Notes: generated from the letters alone by a model not told the origin. A stretch of 64,000 nucleotides of DNA from JBHOQX01 sp042408595 (GCA_042408595.1 JBHOQX010000104.1:1-64000); one strand, 5' to 3'; shown: positions 43,288 through 52,614, numbered from the stretch's first letter. A program made the numbers and translations.

Positions 43288-44478
43288 TCAGGCCTCGTCG
43301 CCCTCGTCCTGTACGTTCGCGCCGCCGGCCTCCTCGCCGGCCAGGCGCATGCTCAACCCGATGCGCTTGCGCGCCGGGTCGATCCGGATGATCCGTACCT
43401 CGACGACATCGCCTTCCTGCACGACCTCGCGCGGGTGTTGCACCCGGCCATCGCCCATCTCCGAGACATGGATCAGTCCTTCGACGCCGTCCTCGATCCG
43501 GGCGAAGGCGCCGAACGCCGCCAGTTGGGTGATCGTCGCCTTGATCACCTGGCCGAGGTGGTAGCGCTCGCTGATCTGCGCCCACGGCTCGCTCTGGGTG
43601 CGCTTGATCGACAGCGCGATGCGTTTGCGGTCGTTGTCCACGCTCAGCACGTAGACCTGCACCTGGTCGCCCGGTTTGAGCACCTCGCTCGGGTGCTTGA
43701 CCCGGCTCCACGAGATCTCCGACAGGTGGACCAGGCCATCGGCCCCGCCGATATCGACGAAGGCCCCGAAATCGCACACCGATGTGACTGTCCCGGTGCG
43801 GATGTCACCTTCCTTGAGCGACGAGAGCAGCTCGCCCTTGCGTCCCTCGCGTACCTCCTGCACCGCCTGGCGCTCGGAGAGGATCAGGCGATTGCGGTTG
43901 CGATTGATCTCGATGATCTTCAGCTTGAGCGTCGTGCCGACGAGCCTGGCCATATCGCTCTGCTTTTGGGTCTCCGGGCCGCGGCTGATGCCGCTCACCT
44001 GCGACGCCGGTACGAACCCGCGCACGCCATCGATGTTCACAAGCAGGCCGCCCTTGTTGTAGTTGACGACCTTCGATTCGAGCACTTCGCCGGCGTCGTA
44101 GAGCTGCTGCAACCGCCGCCAACTGCGCTCCTGCCGCGCCTTGTCGATCGACAGGATCGCCCGGCCCTCTTTCTCCTCCGCCTGCACCACGAACACCAGC
44201 AGCGGATCCCCCGGCTGGAGCGCCGCGCGGTCCTCTGGCGAGAGCGACTGCATCTCCCGCGCCGGCACCACGCCCTCGGCCTTCGCGCCGATATCAACAA
44301 GAATCTCGTCCTTGTCGACGCGCATGATCGTGCCGTCGACTGTGTCGCCGTACTGGAGATTGCGATAGTCGTGGGCGGCGTTCTCGAGGAACTGCGCCAT
44401 GACCTCGCGATCATCCAGTTCGTCCCCGGCCGGATCCTGTATATGCTGTGTCAACGCCGACTGCTGTTCTTGTTCCAT
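43288..44478 (-). CDS. rpsA: 30S ribosomal protein S1-like, four S1 domains
   Basis: 396 residues with four S1 RNA-binding repeats: GDTVDGTIMRVDKDEILVDIG near 42, GEVLESKVVNYNKGGLLVNI near 127, GDIRTGTVTSVCDFGAFVDI near 223 and GQVIKATITQLAAFGAFARI near 308. The shorter four-domain form is usual outside Proteobacteria. The C-terminal tail is acidic. It has a strong promoter and heads a two-gene unit with clpC. Confidence 0.93.
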   Translation of the reverse strand: MEQEQQSALTQHIQDPAGDELDDREVMAQFLENAAHDYRNLQYGDTVDGTIMRVDKDEILVDIGAKAEGVVPAREMQSLSPEDRAALQPGDPLLVFVVQAEEKEGRAILSIDKARQERSWRRLQQLYDAGEVLESKVVNYNKGGLLVNIDGVRGFVPASQVSGISRGPETQKQSDMARLVGTTLKLKIIEINRNRNRLILSERQAVQEVREGRKGELLSSLKEGDIRTGTVTSVCDFGAFVDIGGADGLVHLSEISWSRVKHPSEVLKPGDQVQVYVLSVDNDRKRIALSIKRTQSEPWAQISERYHLGQVIKATITQLAAFGAFARIEDGVEGLIHVSEMGDGRVQHPREVVQEGDVVEVRIIRIDPARKRIGLSMRLAGEEAGGANVQDEGDEA

Positions 44479-44538
44479 GTACTATTCCTTGGAACCGTCG
44501 GGCAGGTGGCTGTGGCGGCGCAGGGTGCACCAGGGAAT

Positions 44539-44567
44539 ATTATACGGCGCGCAGACTCAAAACGCAA
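44539..44567 (-). promoter_or_regulatory. Promoter of rpsA-clpC
   Basis: Minus strand TTGCGT (44567-44562), 17 bases, TATAAT (44544-44539). The start point is near 44532, about 55 bases before the rpsA ATG. Confidence 0.8.
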
Positions 44568-44621
44568 GGGTTGGTATTTCCGTCTGGATTGCGCTAAAGG
44601 CAGACTCTACGGCGCCGCCCA

Positions 44622-44630
44622 TGCTATACT
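44622..44630 (+). promoter_or_regulatory. Extended -10 promoter of the HU gene
   Basis: TGCTATACT (44622-44630) followed by AGGCTGG. The block TGCTATNCTAGGCTGG recurs at 63583-63598 before the GAF-sensor gene. Confidence 0.5.
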
Positions 44631-44668
44631 AGGCTGGAACGCGTGAGCGTGAGCGGAAGGAGGCGTGT

Positions 44669-44950
44669 ATGCAGAAGTCCGACCTTGTCGCTCGCATCGC
44701 GGCGGAGACCGGCGTCAGCCGGCGGGTGGCGTGCGAGATGGTCGACACGGCAACCGAGCTGATCGCCGAAAGCCTCGAGCGAGGTGAGAAAGTCGTCATC
44801 TCAGGCTTCGGCGCCTTCCCGATGCGCGAGCGGCGCGCTCGCCGGGCGTGAGTCCACAGACACGCGCCGGGACGACCAGCCCGGCGACGCGCACATCCGG
44901 CTTCACCCCGAGCAACCGCCTGCGCGAGCGCGTCAGCCGGCCGCCGGGCA
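44669..44950 (+). pseudogene. HU-family DNA-binding protein, frameshifted
   Basis: The first frame gives 60 residues: MQKSDLVARIAAETGVSRRV to KVVISGFGAFPMRERRARRA, then a TGA stop at 44849. The next frame continues the family exactly: VSPQTRAGTTSPATRTSGFTP and SNRLRERVS, the arm and last helix of HU. One base is missing near 44843-44848. A second shift may be needed for a natural stop near 44957. HU compacts DNA and is normally essential or important, so this is either a spare copy in decay or a sequencing indel. Good upstream ribosome site GGAAGGAGG. Confidence 0.8.
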
Positions 44951-44953
44951 GCC

Positions 44954-45508
44954 GTGAGCGCGGAGTTACTACTGGCTATGAACCGCCGCTTCCGCCTGGC
45001 CCTTGTCGCGCTGGTGCTCGTCCTCGGCACAGGCATCATCGCGCCGGAAGTCGCCCTCTCGCAGCAGGTCGCCCGGCAGCGCTGGGCGCGGTTCGGGCTG
45101 CGCCACTACCAGGTCGAAATGAAGTTCGTGTCGCAGTGGCGTAGCGCGCATACCTTGCTGGAGGTGCGCGATGGCCGACTGATCGATGGGATCGACCTGG
45201 ATGGGGGCGACCGCCTGAGCGCCGTAGAGTTGCGGGCGCAGGCCTTCTGGATGCCGATCGATCGCCTGTTCGACCAGCTGGAGGTCTGGAGCCGCCGCAT
45301 GACCTGGATGGAGCAGGTCGCTGGCGTTGCGCCCTGGCTGGCGCAGCAGCTCCAGTGGTGTGTCGAGACCCCCGTGCAGGTGCGCTATGACGAGCGGCTT
45401 GGCTACCCGGCCGAGCTGCGCTTCGGGCGGAATGTTTGCCGTAGTAGCGACGACACGACGATCTATGTGACGGTCTTACCACTCGACGAGGAACCTGATG
45501 CGCGCTGA
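44954..45508 (+). CDS. DUF6174-like exported protein
   Basis: 184 residues from the GTG at 44954, or 176 from the ATG at 44978. An N-terminal hydrophobic segment (FRLALVALVLVLGTGIIAP) is probably a signal peptide or anchor. The body resembles DUF6174: RWARFGLRHYQVEMKFVSQW, HTLLEVRDGRLI, SAVELRAQ, then FDQLEVW and VRYDERLGYPAELRF. Function unknown. Its stop overlaps the birA start. Confidence 0.7.
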   Translation: MSAELLLAMNRRFRLALVALVLVLGTGIIAPEVALSQQVARQRWARFGLRHYQVEMKFVSQWRSAHTLLEVRDGRLIDGIDLDGGDRLSAVELRAQAFWMPIDRLFDQLEVWSRRMTWMEQVAGVAPWLAQQLQWCVETPVQVRYDERLGYPAELRFGRNVCRSSDDTTIYVTVLPLDEEPDAR

Positions 45509-46316
45509 TCTGCGGCTTGATGCGCTGCGCCACGCGCCGCCCGATCAGGTCATCGGGCGCGAACTGCGCGCGGTCCCGCGGGCTGGCTCGACCAACGAGC
45601 TTGCCGCAGCGTCGGCACACGCCGGCGCACCCGAGGGGCTGGTGATTCTCGCCGACGAGCAGACCGCCGGGCGCGGTCGGCAAGGGCGCGGCTGGGTCGC
45701 GCCGCCGGGCAGCAGCCTGCTCCTCTCGGTGTTGCTGCGGCCTGCTCTCGCAGCAGCGGAGGCTTTCGCCCTGACGATGCTGGCGGCGGTGGCGCTCTGC
45801 GAGGCGGTGGAGCAGGCGGCGCAGACGCCGGCCGCGCTGAAGTGGCCAAACGACCTGATGCTGCTGGCCCACACGCCGGACGGCCCGGCGCTGCGTAAGG
45901 CTGCTGGCATCCTCACCGAGCTGGAGGTGCGGGACGGCATGGTGGCCTGGGCGGTGGTTGGCATCGGTGTGAATGTCAACTGGATGCCGGCGGGCGAGGT
46001 GGACGGGCGCGATCTGGCGGCCACCGCCACAAGCGTGGCGGCGGCGGCCGGCCGCCCGGTGGATCGCGGGGCGCTGCTGTGGGCGCTGCTGGCCGCGCTG
46101 GATGGGCGCTACGCGGCGCTGCGCCGCGAAGGCCCCGGCCAGCTGTTCACGGCATGGCGCGCCCGCCTGGCGACGCTCGGCCAGGAAGTGACGGTGCGCC
46201 TGCCGGGCGGCGAGGTGCGCGGCCGCGCCGAGGATGTCGAGCCGAACGGCGCGCTGATCGTGCGCGCGCCGGACGGCGCGCGCCGCCGCGTGCTGGCGGG
46301 GGAGGTGGGCAGTTGA
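45498..46316 (+). CDS. birA: Biotin--[acetyl-CoA-carboxylase] ligase
   Basis: 272 residues, single-domain BirA without the N-terminal DNA-binding domain. Activates biotin and attaches it to carboxylase carrier proteins. Motifs: the STNE substrate contact near 31, ADEQTAGRGRQGRGW near 51-65 (biotinyl-AMP loop), LKWPNDLML near 113 and GIGVNVN near 155. The C-terminal SH3-like domain is present (VTVRLPGGEVRGRAEDVEPNG). It overlaps the preceding gene by 11 bases. Confidence 0.95.
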   Translation: MRADLRLDALRHAPPDQVIGRELRAVPRAGSTNELAAASAHAGAPEGLVILADEQTAGRGRQGRGWVAPPGSSLLLSVLLRPALAAAEAFALTMLAAVALCEAVEQAAQTPAALKWPNDLMLLAHTPDGPALRKAAGILTELEVRDGMVAWAVVGIGVNVNWMPAGEVDGRDLAATATSVAAAAGRPVDRGALLWALLAALDGRYAALRREGPGQLFTAWRARLATLGQEVTVRLPGGEVRGRAEDVEPNGALIVRAPDGARRRVLAGEVGS

Positions 46317-46371
46317 GCGGGGTATCTGCACGCGCCCCGCGCAATCCTCGCGCCTCCGGGCGGAACCCGCA

Positions 46372-47226
46372 CTACCGCAGGTAGACGAACAGCTCGCCGG
46401 GCTGGAGCGTGTGGAGCTTTTGCCGCGGGTTGTGACGCTGAACCGCCTCGGCCAGCTCGCCCGCGCCGACGGCGTTCCACGCGAACAGATCGTTGTGCCC
46501 GCCGATCAGCACCTCCCAGCCCAGCGTCGCCGCCAGCCAGGCCGCCTCGGCCGGCAACAGGTTGCCGACGACGCCGAACGAGTCGCGGTAGGCGTCGCGC
46601 CCGTTGGCCGCGACAATCGCCACATCGGGCCGGGGCACCTGCCGCATCCGCTCCAGGTAGCCGTCGTAGATGATCGTGTCGCCGCTGTGGTACAGCGTCA
46701 CCCCGTTCCATTCGATCAGGAACCCCAGCCAGCGGTGCCCGCGCGCCGGGTCGTGCTCGAGGGCGTAGTGCGCCGCCGGGATCGCGCGCAGGCGCAGGCT
46801 GCCCAGGGCCAGCGGCGCGTCCACGTCCGGCACGATCCGGCGCGCCGGGTCGATCCCGGCCTCGTCCAGCAGGCCGTGCGCCCAGCCGCTGATCACGAAA
46901 CGAGCCTGCGGTGAGGCCTGCGCCAGCGGCCCGAGCGTCAGCGGGTCGGTGTGGTCCAGGTGCTCATGCGAGCACAGCACCAGCGCAGCGTTGCTGATCT
47001 GGCCCGGCTCGACCGGTGGCGGGAAGGCGCGCCGGAACTGTGCCGCCAGTGCGGGCACGCGCTCGGCTACCACATTCGAGAGGCATGGGTCGATATACAC
47101 CACCGCGCCATCGCTGCCCTTGAGCACCACGCCCATCTGCCCCAAGCCCCAGATCGCCAGGCCGCCCGGCGGAACCACGAAGCGGTCGATCTGGGCGATC
47201 AGCGCATCGCCGTATGCGGTCGCCAT
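46372..47226 (-). CDS. Metallo-beta-lactamase-fold hydrolase, UlaG-like lactonase
   Basis: 284 residues. The metal motif CSHEHLDHTDP near 86-96 (HxHxDH), with YHSGDTIIYDG near 183 (Asp) and GGHNDLFAWN near 245 (His), is arranged as in UlaG, the L-ascorbate-6-phosphate lactonase. It is the last gene of the third sugar-acid operon, so opening of a sugar lactone is a good fit. GAGGTG precedes the ATG at 47226. Longer upstream reading frame is rejected. Confidence 0.85.
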   Translation of the reverse strand: MATAYGDALIAQIDRFVVPPGGLAIWGLGQMGVVLKGSDGAVVYIDPCLSNVVAERVPALAAQFRRAFPPPVEPGQISNAALVLCSHEHLDHTDPLTLGPLAQASPQARFVISGWAHGLLDEAGIDPARRIVPDVDAPLALGSLRLRAIPAAHYALEHDPARGHRWLGFLIEWNGVTLYHSGDTIIYDGYLERMRQVPRPDVAIVAANGRDAYRDSFGVVGNLLPAEAAWLAATLGWEVLIGGHNDLFAWNAVGAGELAEAVQRHNPRQKLHTLQPGELFVYLR

Positions 47227-47273
47227 CGTGCACCTCGATGATGCTCCACGCAGATCAGCGCAAGTATCTGCTC

Positions 47274-48041
47274 TCAGTCCATCGGATACAGGCTGCACCC
47301 GCCATCGACCAGCAGCACCGCGCCGGTCATATAGCTGGCCAGCGGCGAGCAGAGGAACAGAAAGGCGTGGGCGACGCTCTCGGGCGGCTGGAGATAGCCC
47401 AGCGGGATGGCCTTCTGCGCCCGCGCCCGGTAGGTCGGGTCGGTGTCCCACTGCCGCCGCGCCATGCCGACGTTGACGATCCCCGGGGCCACCGCGTTGG
47501 CCCGGATGCCGTACGGCGCCAGCTCGCGCGCGAAGCCGCGCATCAGCGCCTTCAGCCCCGCCTTGCTGGCGTTGTACGGCGTGATCTCGGGCCAGGGCAC
47601 ATCCTGCACCCAGGATGAGGTGAAGATCAGGTGGCCGGACCGCCGCTGCGCCATCCAGCGCCGGCTGGCGGCCTGGGCCAGAATAAACGCCGCGCGCAGG
47701 TTCAGCTGCATCAGCGCGTCGAACCGCTCCAGCGGGTAGTCGGTGACCGGGTAGGCATCGACCATGCCGGCGTGACAGCAGACGACCGTCGGAAGCTGCC
47801 CGGCCTGCTCGAGCCCATCAAACAGCGCCGCGACCGCGGCGGGGTCGCCCGCGTCGGCCTGAACGTAGCGGACGCGCTCGTCCGGCGGCAGCGCCTGGGC
47901 CGCCTCCTCCGGCGGCAGCACATCGTTGGCGAGCACCGTCGCGCCATGCGCGGCGAGCGTCGCCACCACCGGGCGGCCGATCCCGCCGCACGCGCCGGTG
48001 ATCAGGATCACATTGCCGCTCAAATCGAGCAGATCGGCCAT
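47274..48041 (-). CDS. SDR-family oxidoreductase
   Basis: 255 residues. TGACGGIG near 15-22, CCHAG near 88 (NNAG variant with His in place of Asn), TSSWVQDV near 141 and YNASKAG near 155, ending TGAVLLVDGGCSLYPMD. The His variant in the NNAG motif is unusual but seen in some sugar SDRs. The gene lies 20 bases after the ATPase gene and belongs to the same operon. Confidence 0.88.
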   Translation of the reverse strand: MADLLDLSGNVILITGACGGIGRPVVATLAAHGATVLANDVLPPEEAAQALPPDERVRYVQADAGDPAAVAALFDGLEQAGQLPTVVCCHAGMVDAYPVTDYPLERFDALMQLNLRAAFILAQAASRRWMAQRRSGHLIFTSSWVQDVPWPEITPYNASKAGLKALMRGFARELAPYGIRANAVAPGIVNVGMARRQWDTDPTYRARAQKAIPLGYLQPPESVAHAFLFLCSPLASYMTGAVLLVDGGCSLYPMD

Positions 48042-48061
48042 CGATAGTCCCCCCTTTCCTC

Positions 48062-49534
48062 CTACGCTGCAGCGCGCGCGACCCCCGTTGCATACGCCAT
48101 CACGCGATCTTCGGTCGCCTCGTCGCGCCGGAGCACACCGGTCACCCGCCCTTCGTGCATCACGACGATGCGGTCGCTGACGGAGAGCACCTCCGGCAGT
48201 TCGGACGAGATCAGCAGGATGGCGATCCCCCTGCGGGCCAACCCCTGGATGATCTCGTAGATCTCGGCCTTCGTGCTGACATCGACGCCGCGTGTCGGTT
48301 CGTCCAGGATCAACAGGCGCGGGTTGGTCGCCAGCCAGCGGGCCAGCAAGGTCTTCTGCTGGTTTCCGCCCGACAGATTGCGCACCGGCGCATCGATGCC
48401 GGCGGTGCGGATGCCCAGGCGCGCCACGAAGTGCCGCGCAAGCTCGCGCTCGGCGCGATGCCGGAGCACGCCAAGGCGGCTCATGTGGCGCAGCTGCGCG
48501 ATCGAGATATTCCAGCGCACCGGCATCTGCACAAACAACCCCGCCTGCTTGCGGTCTTCCGGAACCATCGCGATGCCATGGCGCATGGCGTCCTGGGGAG
48601 AGCGTATCTGCACCAGTCTGCCGCCCAGCCGGATCTCACCGCGATTATAAGGCATCGCGCCGAAGATCAGCAGTGCCGTGGTGGAGCGGCCCGCGCCGAC
48701 CAGGCCGGCCAGGCCGACGATCTCGCCAGAATGGATGGCGAAGGTGACGTCGTGGACCAGGCCGGGGTGGCCGAGGCCACGCACGTCGAGCAGCGGCGCG
48801 CCGGTGGCGGCGCCGGAGGGATGGGCACTGAGCGACAGCTCGCGCCCGACCATCATGCGGATGACCTGCGGCACCGTGGCCTGTGGCGCGGGAATGGTGC
48901 CGACGTGCATCCCATCGCGCAACACGCTCACTCGGTCCGCGATGCGCAGCACGTCCTCGATGCGGTGCGACACATAGATCACCGCGACGCCGCGCTGCTT
49001 CAGGCGGGCGATCACCTCGAACAGCCGCTCGCTCTCGCGGGCCGTCAGCGAGGCGTTCGGCTCGTCCATAATGATCAGGCGCGCCGTGACGGCCAGCGCG
49101 CGCGCGACCTCGACCAACTGCGCCTGGGCGATGCTGAGCCGCCGCATCGGCGTGCGCGGGCCAAGCATCAGCCCGACCTCGTCGAGCAGCGCGCGCGTTT
49201 GTCGTTCCATGGCCTGCCAGTCGACCACGCCCCGCCGCGCCGGCATGCGGCCCATGAACACGTTTTCCATCACGCTCAGCGCTGGCATGGTGCTCAGCTT
49301 CTGATGGATGATGGCGATTCCGGCCGCCTGCGAGGCAGCCGGATCGGCGAACCGCACCGGCTGGCCCCCAAGCGTGATCGTGCCGGCGTCGCAGGGGTAC
49401 ACACCGCCCAGGATGTTGATCAACGTTGATTTGCCGGCGCCGTTCTCGCCAAGCAGGGCGTGGGTCTCGCCACGCAGCACCGCCAGGCTGACGCCGCGCA
49501 GCGCCTGCACGCCGCCGAAACGCTTGTACACGCC
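48062..49534 (-). CDS. Sugar ABC ATPase (RbsA/MglA type), start deleted
   Basis: Two fused ATPase domains. The first has LLGENGAGKSTLINIL, then LSIAQAQLVEVARAL and IIMDEPNASLT. The second has LVGAGRSTTAL (degenerate Walker A, normal for the family), then NLSGGNQQKTLLARWLA and LILDEPTRGVD. Homology begins at VYKRFGGVQAL (base about 49534), so the first dozen residues and the start codon are missing. The upstream sequence is the first 74 codons of a permease in another frame. A weak GTG at 49531 without ribosome site is the only nearby start, so function is doubtful. Confidence 0.85.
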   Translation of the reverse strand, partial: GVYKRFGGVQALRGVSLAVLRGETHALLGENGAGKSTLINILGGVYPCDAGTITLGGQPVRFADPAASQAAGIAIIHQKLSTMPALSVMENVFMGRMPARRGVVDWQAMERQTRALLDEVGLMLGPRTPMRRLSIAQAQLVEVARALAVTARLIIMDEPNASLTARESERLFEVIARLKQRGVAVIYVSHRIEDVLRIADRVSVLRDGMHVGTIPAPQATVPQVIRMMVGRELSLSAHPSGAATGAPLLDVRGLGHPGLVHDVTFAIHSGEIVGLAGLVGAGRSTTALLIFGAMPYNRGEIRLGGRLVQIRSPQDAMRHGIAMVPEDRKQAGLFVQMPVRWNISIAQLRHMSRLGVLRHRAERELARHFVARLGIRTAGIDAPVRNLSGGNQQKTLLARWLATNPRLLILDEPTRGVDVSTKAEIYEIIQGLARRGIAILLISSELPEVLSVSDRIVVMHEGRVTGVLRRDEATEDRVMAYATGVARAAA

Positions 49535-49752
49535 ATGATGCCGATCGTCGCCATGCCCTGCAGCACAGTAAAGATGTTGGTGGCAGTCAGAAAATATGGG
49601 CTGGCGAGGGAGAGCCACACGCAGAGCAGCAGCAACGCCACCAGGACGCCGAGCTCTCGCTCCTGCAGCAGGCGCTGCCCAAGCGCGGCGGGCGTACTGC
49701 GGCGCGGGGCCTCTTCGCCCTGAGGCGACAGCGGTGTCGGGCGCAGACTCAT
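49531..49752 (-). pseudogene. RbsC-type sugar ABC permease, N-terminal fragment
   Basis: The first 74 residues of a ribose/galactose-type permease: LGVLVALLLLCVWLSLASPYF, LTATNIFTVLQGMATIGIMA. It is followed directly, in a different frame, by the ATPase gene. About 250 codons of the permease are gone. The junction lies at about 49531-49535. Confidence 0.82.
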
Positions 49753-49761
49753 AGGCCGTCC

Positions 49762-50940
49762 TTACCAATCGAGGACCGCGCCATCGTGGGCGCGAATGCC
49801 GGTCGAATGAATCACTTCTTGTTTGAACGGGTATCTGCGGGCGGCGGCCTCATCGACCTCGACCCCAAGGCCGGGGGCGTCGGACGGCAGCCAGTAGCCC
49901 CGCTCGGTCGCCAGCGACGAGCGCACCACCTCCCAGCGCCAGGGCACATCCGTCAGCATATCCTCCTGGATCAGGACGTTCGGCGTCGAGAGGTCGAAGT
50001 GCAATGCCACCGCATTGGCCACCGGCCCCAGCGGATTGTGCGGCGCGACGCCCAGATAGTAAGCTTCAGCCATCGCCGCGATCTTTTTGGCCTCCCACAG
50101 CCCGCCGCAGTGGCACAGGTCGGGCTGGATGATGTGGCACGCCTGCTGTTCGAACAGCTCGCGAAACTGAAAGCGCGTCACCAGGCGCTCGCCGGTGGCG
50201 ATCGGCACCGGCGACGCGCGCGTCACAGCGGCCAGCGCAGCGACGTTCTCGGGCGGCACCGGCTCCTCGACGAAGTACGGCCGATAGGGCGCCAGCACGC
50301 GGCAGAACTCCAGCGCGTTCGCCGGCCCGTGGCGGCCGTGGCAGTCGATCAGAATATCCACATCGTCGCCAACGGCCATGCGCAACGCTTCCATCGCGCG
50401 CTCAGCGTAGCGGTAGGCGGCGATGCTGTTGAGCGTCTCGGTCGGCGGCGTGATCAATACCTTGACCGCCGTGTAGCCGCGTGCGACCACCTCCAGCGCG
50501 CGTTCGACGAACGCCTGCGGGTCGGGGCTGCGCTGCGTCTCGTACACGGCGCGCATGTCGCCGCCGCCCAGGTGCGTGTACATCCGCACCCGCTCGCGCA
50601 CGGCGCCGCCAAGCAGCTTATAGACCGGCTGGTTGAGCAGCTTGCCCTGGATATCCCACAGCGCCTGTTCGATCCCCGAGATCGCCGACAGGCCGATCAC
50701 CCCCACGCGCCAGAACGATTGGCGGTAGAGCTTCTGGTACAGGTGCTCGATGCGAGTCGGGTCTTCGCCGATCAGCATGGGCGCGAAGTCCTCGACCGCC
50801 CCAACCACGCTGCGCGTCTTCCATTCTAGCGATGCCTCGCCCCAGCCGTACAGCCCGTCCTGGTCGGTTTCGACCTTGACGAACACCCAGTTGCGCAGCT
50901 CGGCATTGACGACGACCGTTCTGACGTTCGTGATTTGCAT
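49762..50940 (-). CDS. Enolase-superfamily dehydratase, galactonate-dehydratase-like
   Basis: 392 residues. Order of motifs as in D-galactonate dehydratase (DgoD) and relatives: GYTAVKVLIT near 172, ILIDCHGRHG near 212 (Asp, then His candidate), FVEEPVPPEN near 237 (Glu), IATGERL near 263 (Glu) and APHNPLGPVAN near 313 (His). It dehydrates a sugar acid to a 2-keto-3-deoxy sugar acid in the cytoplasm. Start ATG at 50940 (MQITNVRTVVV). It stands between an SDR gene and the broken transporter. Confidence 0.87.
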   Translation of the reverse strand: MQITNVRTVVVNAELRNWVFVKVETDQDGLYGWGEASLEWKTRSVVGAVEDFAPMLIGEDPTRIEHLYQKLYRQSFWRVGVIGLSAISGIEQALWDIQGKLLNQPVYKLLGGAVRERVRMYTHLGGGDMRAVYETQRSPDPQAFVERALEVVARGYTAVKVLITPPTETLNSIAAYRYAERAMEALRMAVGDDVDILIDCHGRHGPANALEFCRVLAPYRPYFVEEPVPPENVAALAAVTRASPVPIATGERLVTRFQFRELFEQQACHIIQPDLCHCGGLWEAKKIAAMAEAYYLGVAPHNPLGPVANAVALHFDLSTPNVLIQEDMLTDVPWRWEVVRSSLATERGYWLPSDAPGLGVEVDEAAARRYPFKQEVIHSTGIRAHDGAVLDW

Positions 50941-51001
50941 ATGCTCCGCCCTGGATTGCAGACCGGTTGCGGCGCAGGGAGGGTGATCAGGCCGCACCGC
51001 C

Positions 51002-51781
51002 TCAGAGCCGCGGCTGCTCGCTCTTGACGCTCATCGCGCCATCGACCCGGTAGTTAGCGCCACTGATGAAGCTGGCCTGATCGGAGGCCAGCAAGGCAAA
51101 GACCGCTGCGACCTCCTCGATGGTGCCGACACGCCCGCGCGGGTACATCGCATCGAACGCGGCCCGCGTCGCCGCCGGGTCGGCTTGGGCCTGCACAAAG
51201 CGCTGGAGCATCGGCGAATCGACCGTACCGGGCGAGACGGCGTTCACCCGGATGTTTTCGGCGGCGTGGTCGATCGCCATAGCGCGAGCCAGCGCGATCA
51301 GAGCGCCTTTGGTCGCGGAATAGGCGGCCAGCCCCGGCAACCCCATCACGCCGGTGATCGAGGCGGTAAACAGGACAACGCCGCCGCCAGCGCTGCGCAT
51401 ATGCGGCAACACGCTCCGGGCGCTGAGGTAGGCGCCCTTGACGTTGATGGCGAACACCCGATCCCACTCGGCCTCGGTCGTCTGGTCCGCCCGGCCGGTC
51501 GGCATGACCGCGGCGTTATGCACAAGCACGGTCGGCGAGCCGAGCATGGCGACAAGCTGCTGCACGGCGGCCTCGACGGCGGCCGCATCGCTGACATCGG
51601 CCACTAATGCGACGGCGTGCCCCCCGGCGGCCAGGATCTCGCCGGTTGTTGCCGCGCAGGCCGCGGCGTTCCAGTCGAGCACGCCGACCGCCGCGCCTTC
51701 GGCGGCGAACCGTAGCGCGATGCCCCGGCCGATCCCCTCGGCGGCGCCGGTGATCAGACAGATTTTGCCGGGCAAGAGCAT
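51002..51781 (-). CDS. SDR-family oxidoreductase
   Basis: 259 residues. TGAAEGIG near 11-18, HNAA near 86 (NNAG variant), FTASITG near 139 (Ser) and YSATKGA near 153, ending GANYRVDGAMSVKSEQPRL. Likely acts on the same sugar acid or its lactone as the neighbouring dehydratase and lactonase. Same strand, 61 bases upstream of the dehydratase. Confidence 0.87.
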   Translation of the reverse strand: MLLPGKICLITGAAEGIGRGIALRFAAEGAAVGVLDWNAAACAATTGEILAAGGHAVALVADVSDAAAVEAAVQQLVAMLGSPTVLVHNAAVMPTGRADQTTEAEWDRVFAINVKGAYLSARSVLPHMRSAGGGVVLFTASITGVMGLPGLAAYSATKGALIALARAMAIDHAAENIRVNAVSPGTVDSPMLQRFVQAQADPAATRAAFDAMYPRGRVGTIEEVAAVFALLASDQASFISGANYRVDGAMSVKSEQPRL

Positions 51782-51814
51782 GGTGCGTCCGCGATGATCG
51801 CCCTGACCAGCGAG

Positions 51815-52591
51815 CTACGGGGCCGGCGCTGGCCCGCCGTGCCCCATACGCCTCCAGACCAGCAGAATGTGCTCCTCCACCAGGTGCGCCGCAGCTGTGC
51901 CATCGTGGGCGCGGAGCGCGGCCAGCAGCGGCTCGTGCGAATCGGCCACCTCGGCCAGATCGGGGAAGTAGCGGCGCGTCTGGGCGACGAACCGTTCGAT
52001 CTGGGCGGCCAGCGGCGACCACGCGCGCAGCAGCGCCGCGCTGCCCGACCACTCGCACAGCCGGCGGTGAAAGCGCATGTCGTGCTCCACCAGCGCGGCG
52101 ATATCGTCGCGCGCGGCGGCGGCGCGCATCGCGGCGACCAGCGCCGCGAGCGCATCGCACTGCTCGGGGGTGATCGTCTTCGCCGCTCGCTCGGCCGCGA
52201 AGCGCTCGATGGTGGTGCGGATAGCGAGCAGGGCCAGCAACTCATCCTCGACCAACGGCGCGACATAGGTGGCGCTGCGCGCCCGCCGCTCGACCAGCCC
52301 CTCGCGCTCCAGGCGCAGCAGCGCCTCCCGCACCGGCGCCTGGCTCGCGCCGAACTGGCGGGCGATCTCCAGCTCGGTCAGCCGCGCGCCGGGCGCAAGC
52401 CGCCCGTAAATAATCGCGCTGCGTAGCGAGGCGTAGATGTGGTCGGCCAGCGAGCGCAGCGCCTGCCACTCGGGAGCGGCATCGCCGTGCGACGGGCGGG
52501 AGAGAGCGGTCATGGCGTCCATCGGGTTGAGCGGGTAGGAGCGAGCTGTCGAAAGCCGCTGTGCGGCCTCAGGCGGCACGGCGTTCGCCAT
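51815..52591 (-). CDS. FadR-subfamily GntR transcriptional regulator
   Basis: 258 residues. Winged helix near 40-110 (LTELEIARQFGASQAPVREALLRL, then GLVERRARSATYV) and an FCD domain with DMRFHRRLCEWSGS near 165 and DSHEPLLAALRAHD near 213. First gene of the third sugar-acid operon and the likely local regulator. The palindrome ATTATCGATAAT 31 bases upstream of the ATG is a good operator candidate. Internal ATGs (M24, M27) are alternative starts. Confidence 0.9.
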   Translation of the reverse strand: MANAVPPEAAQRLSTARSYPLNPMDAMTALSRPSHGDAAPEWQALRSLADHIYASLRSAIIYGRLAPGARLTELEIARQFGASQAPVREALLRLEREGLVERRARSATYVAPLVEDELLALLAIRTTIERFAAERAAKTITPEQCDALAALVAAMRAAAARDDIAALVEHDMRFHRRLCEWSGSAALLRAWSPLAAQIERFVAQTRRYFPDLAEVADSHEPLLAALRAHDGTAAAHLVEEHILLVWRRMGHGGPAPAP

Positions 52592-52614
52592 GGTAAATCG
52601 GGACAGGCCGTTTT

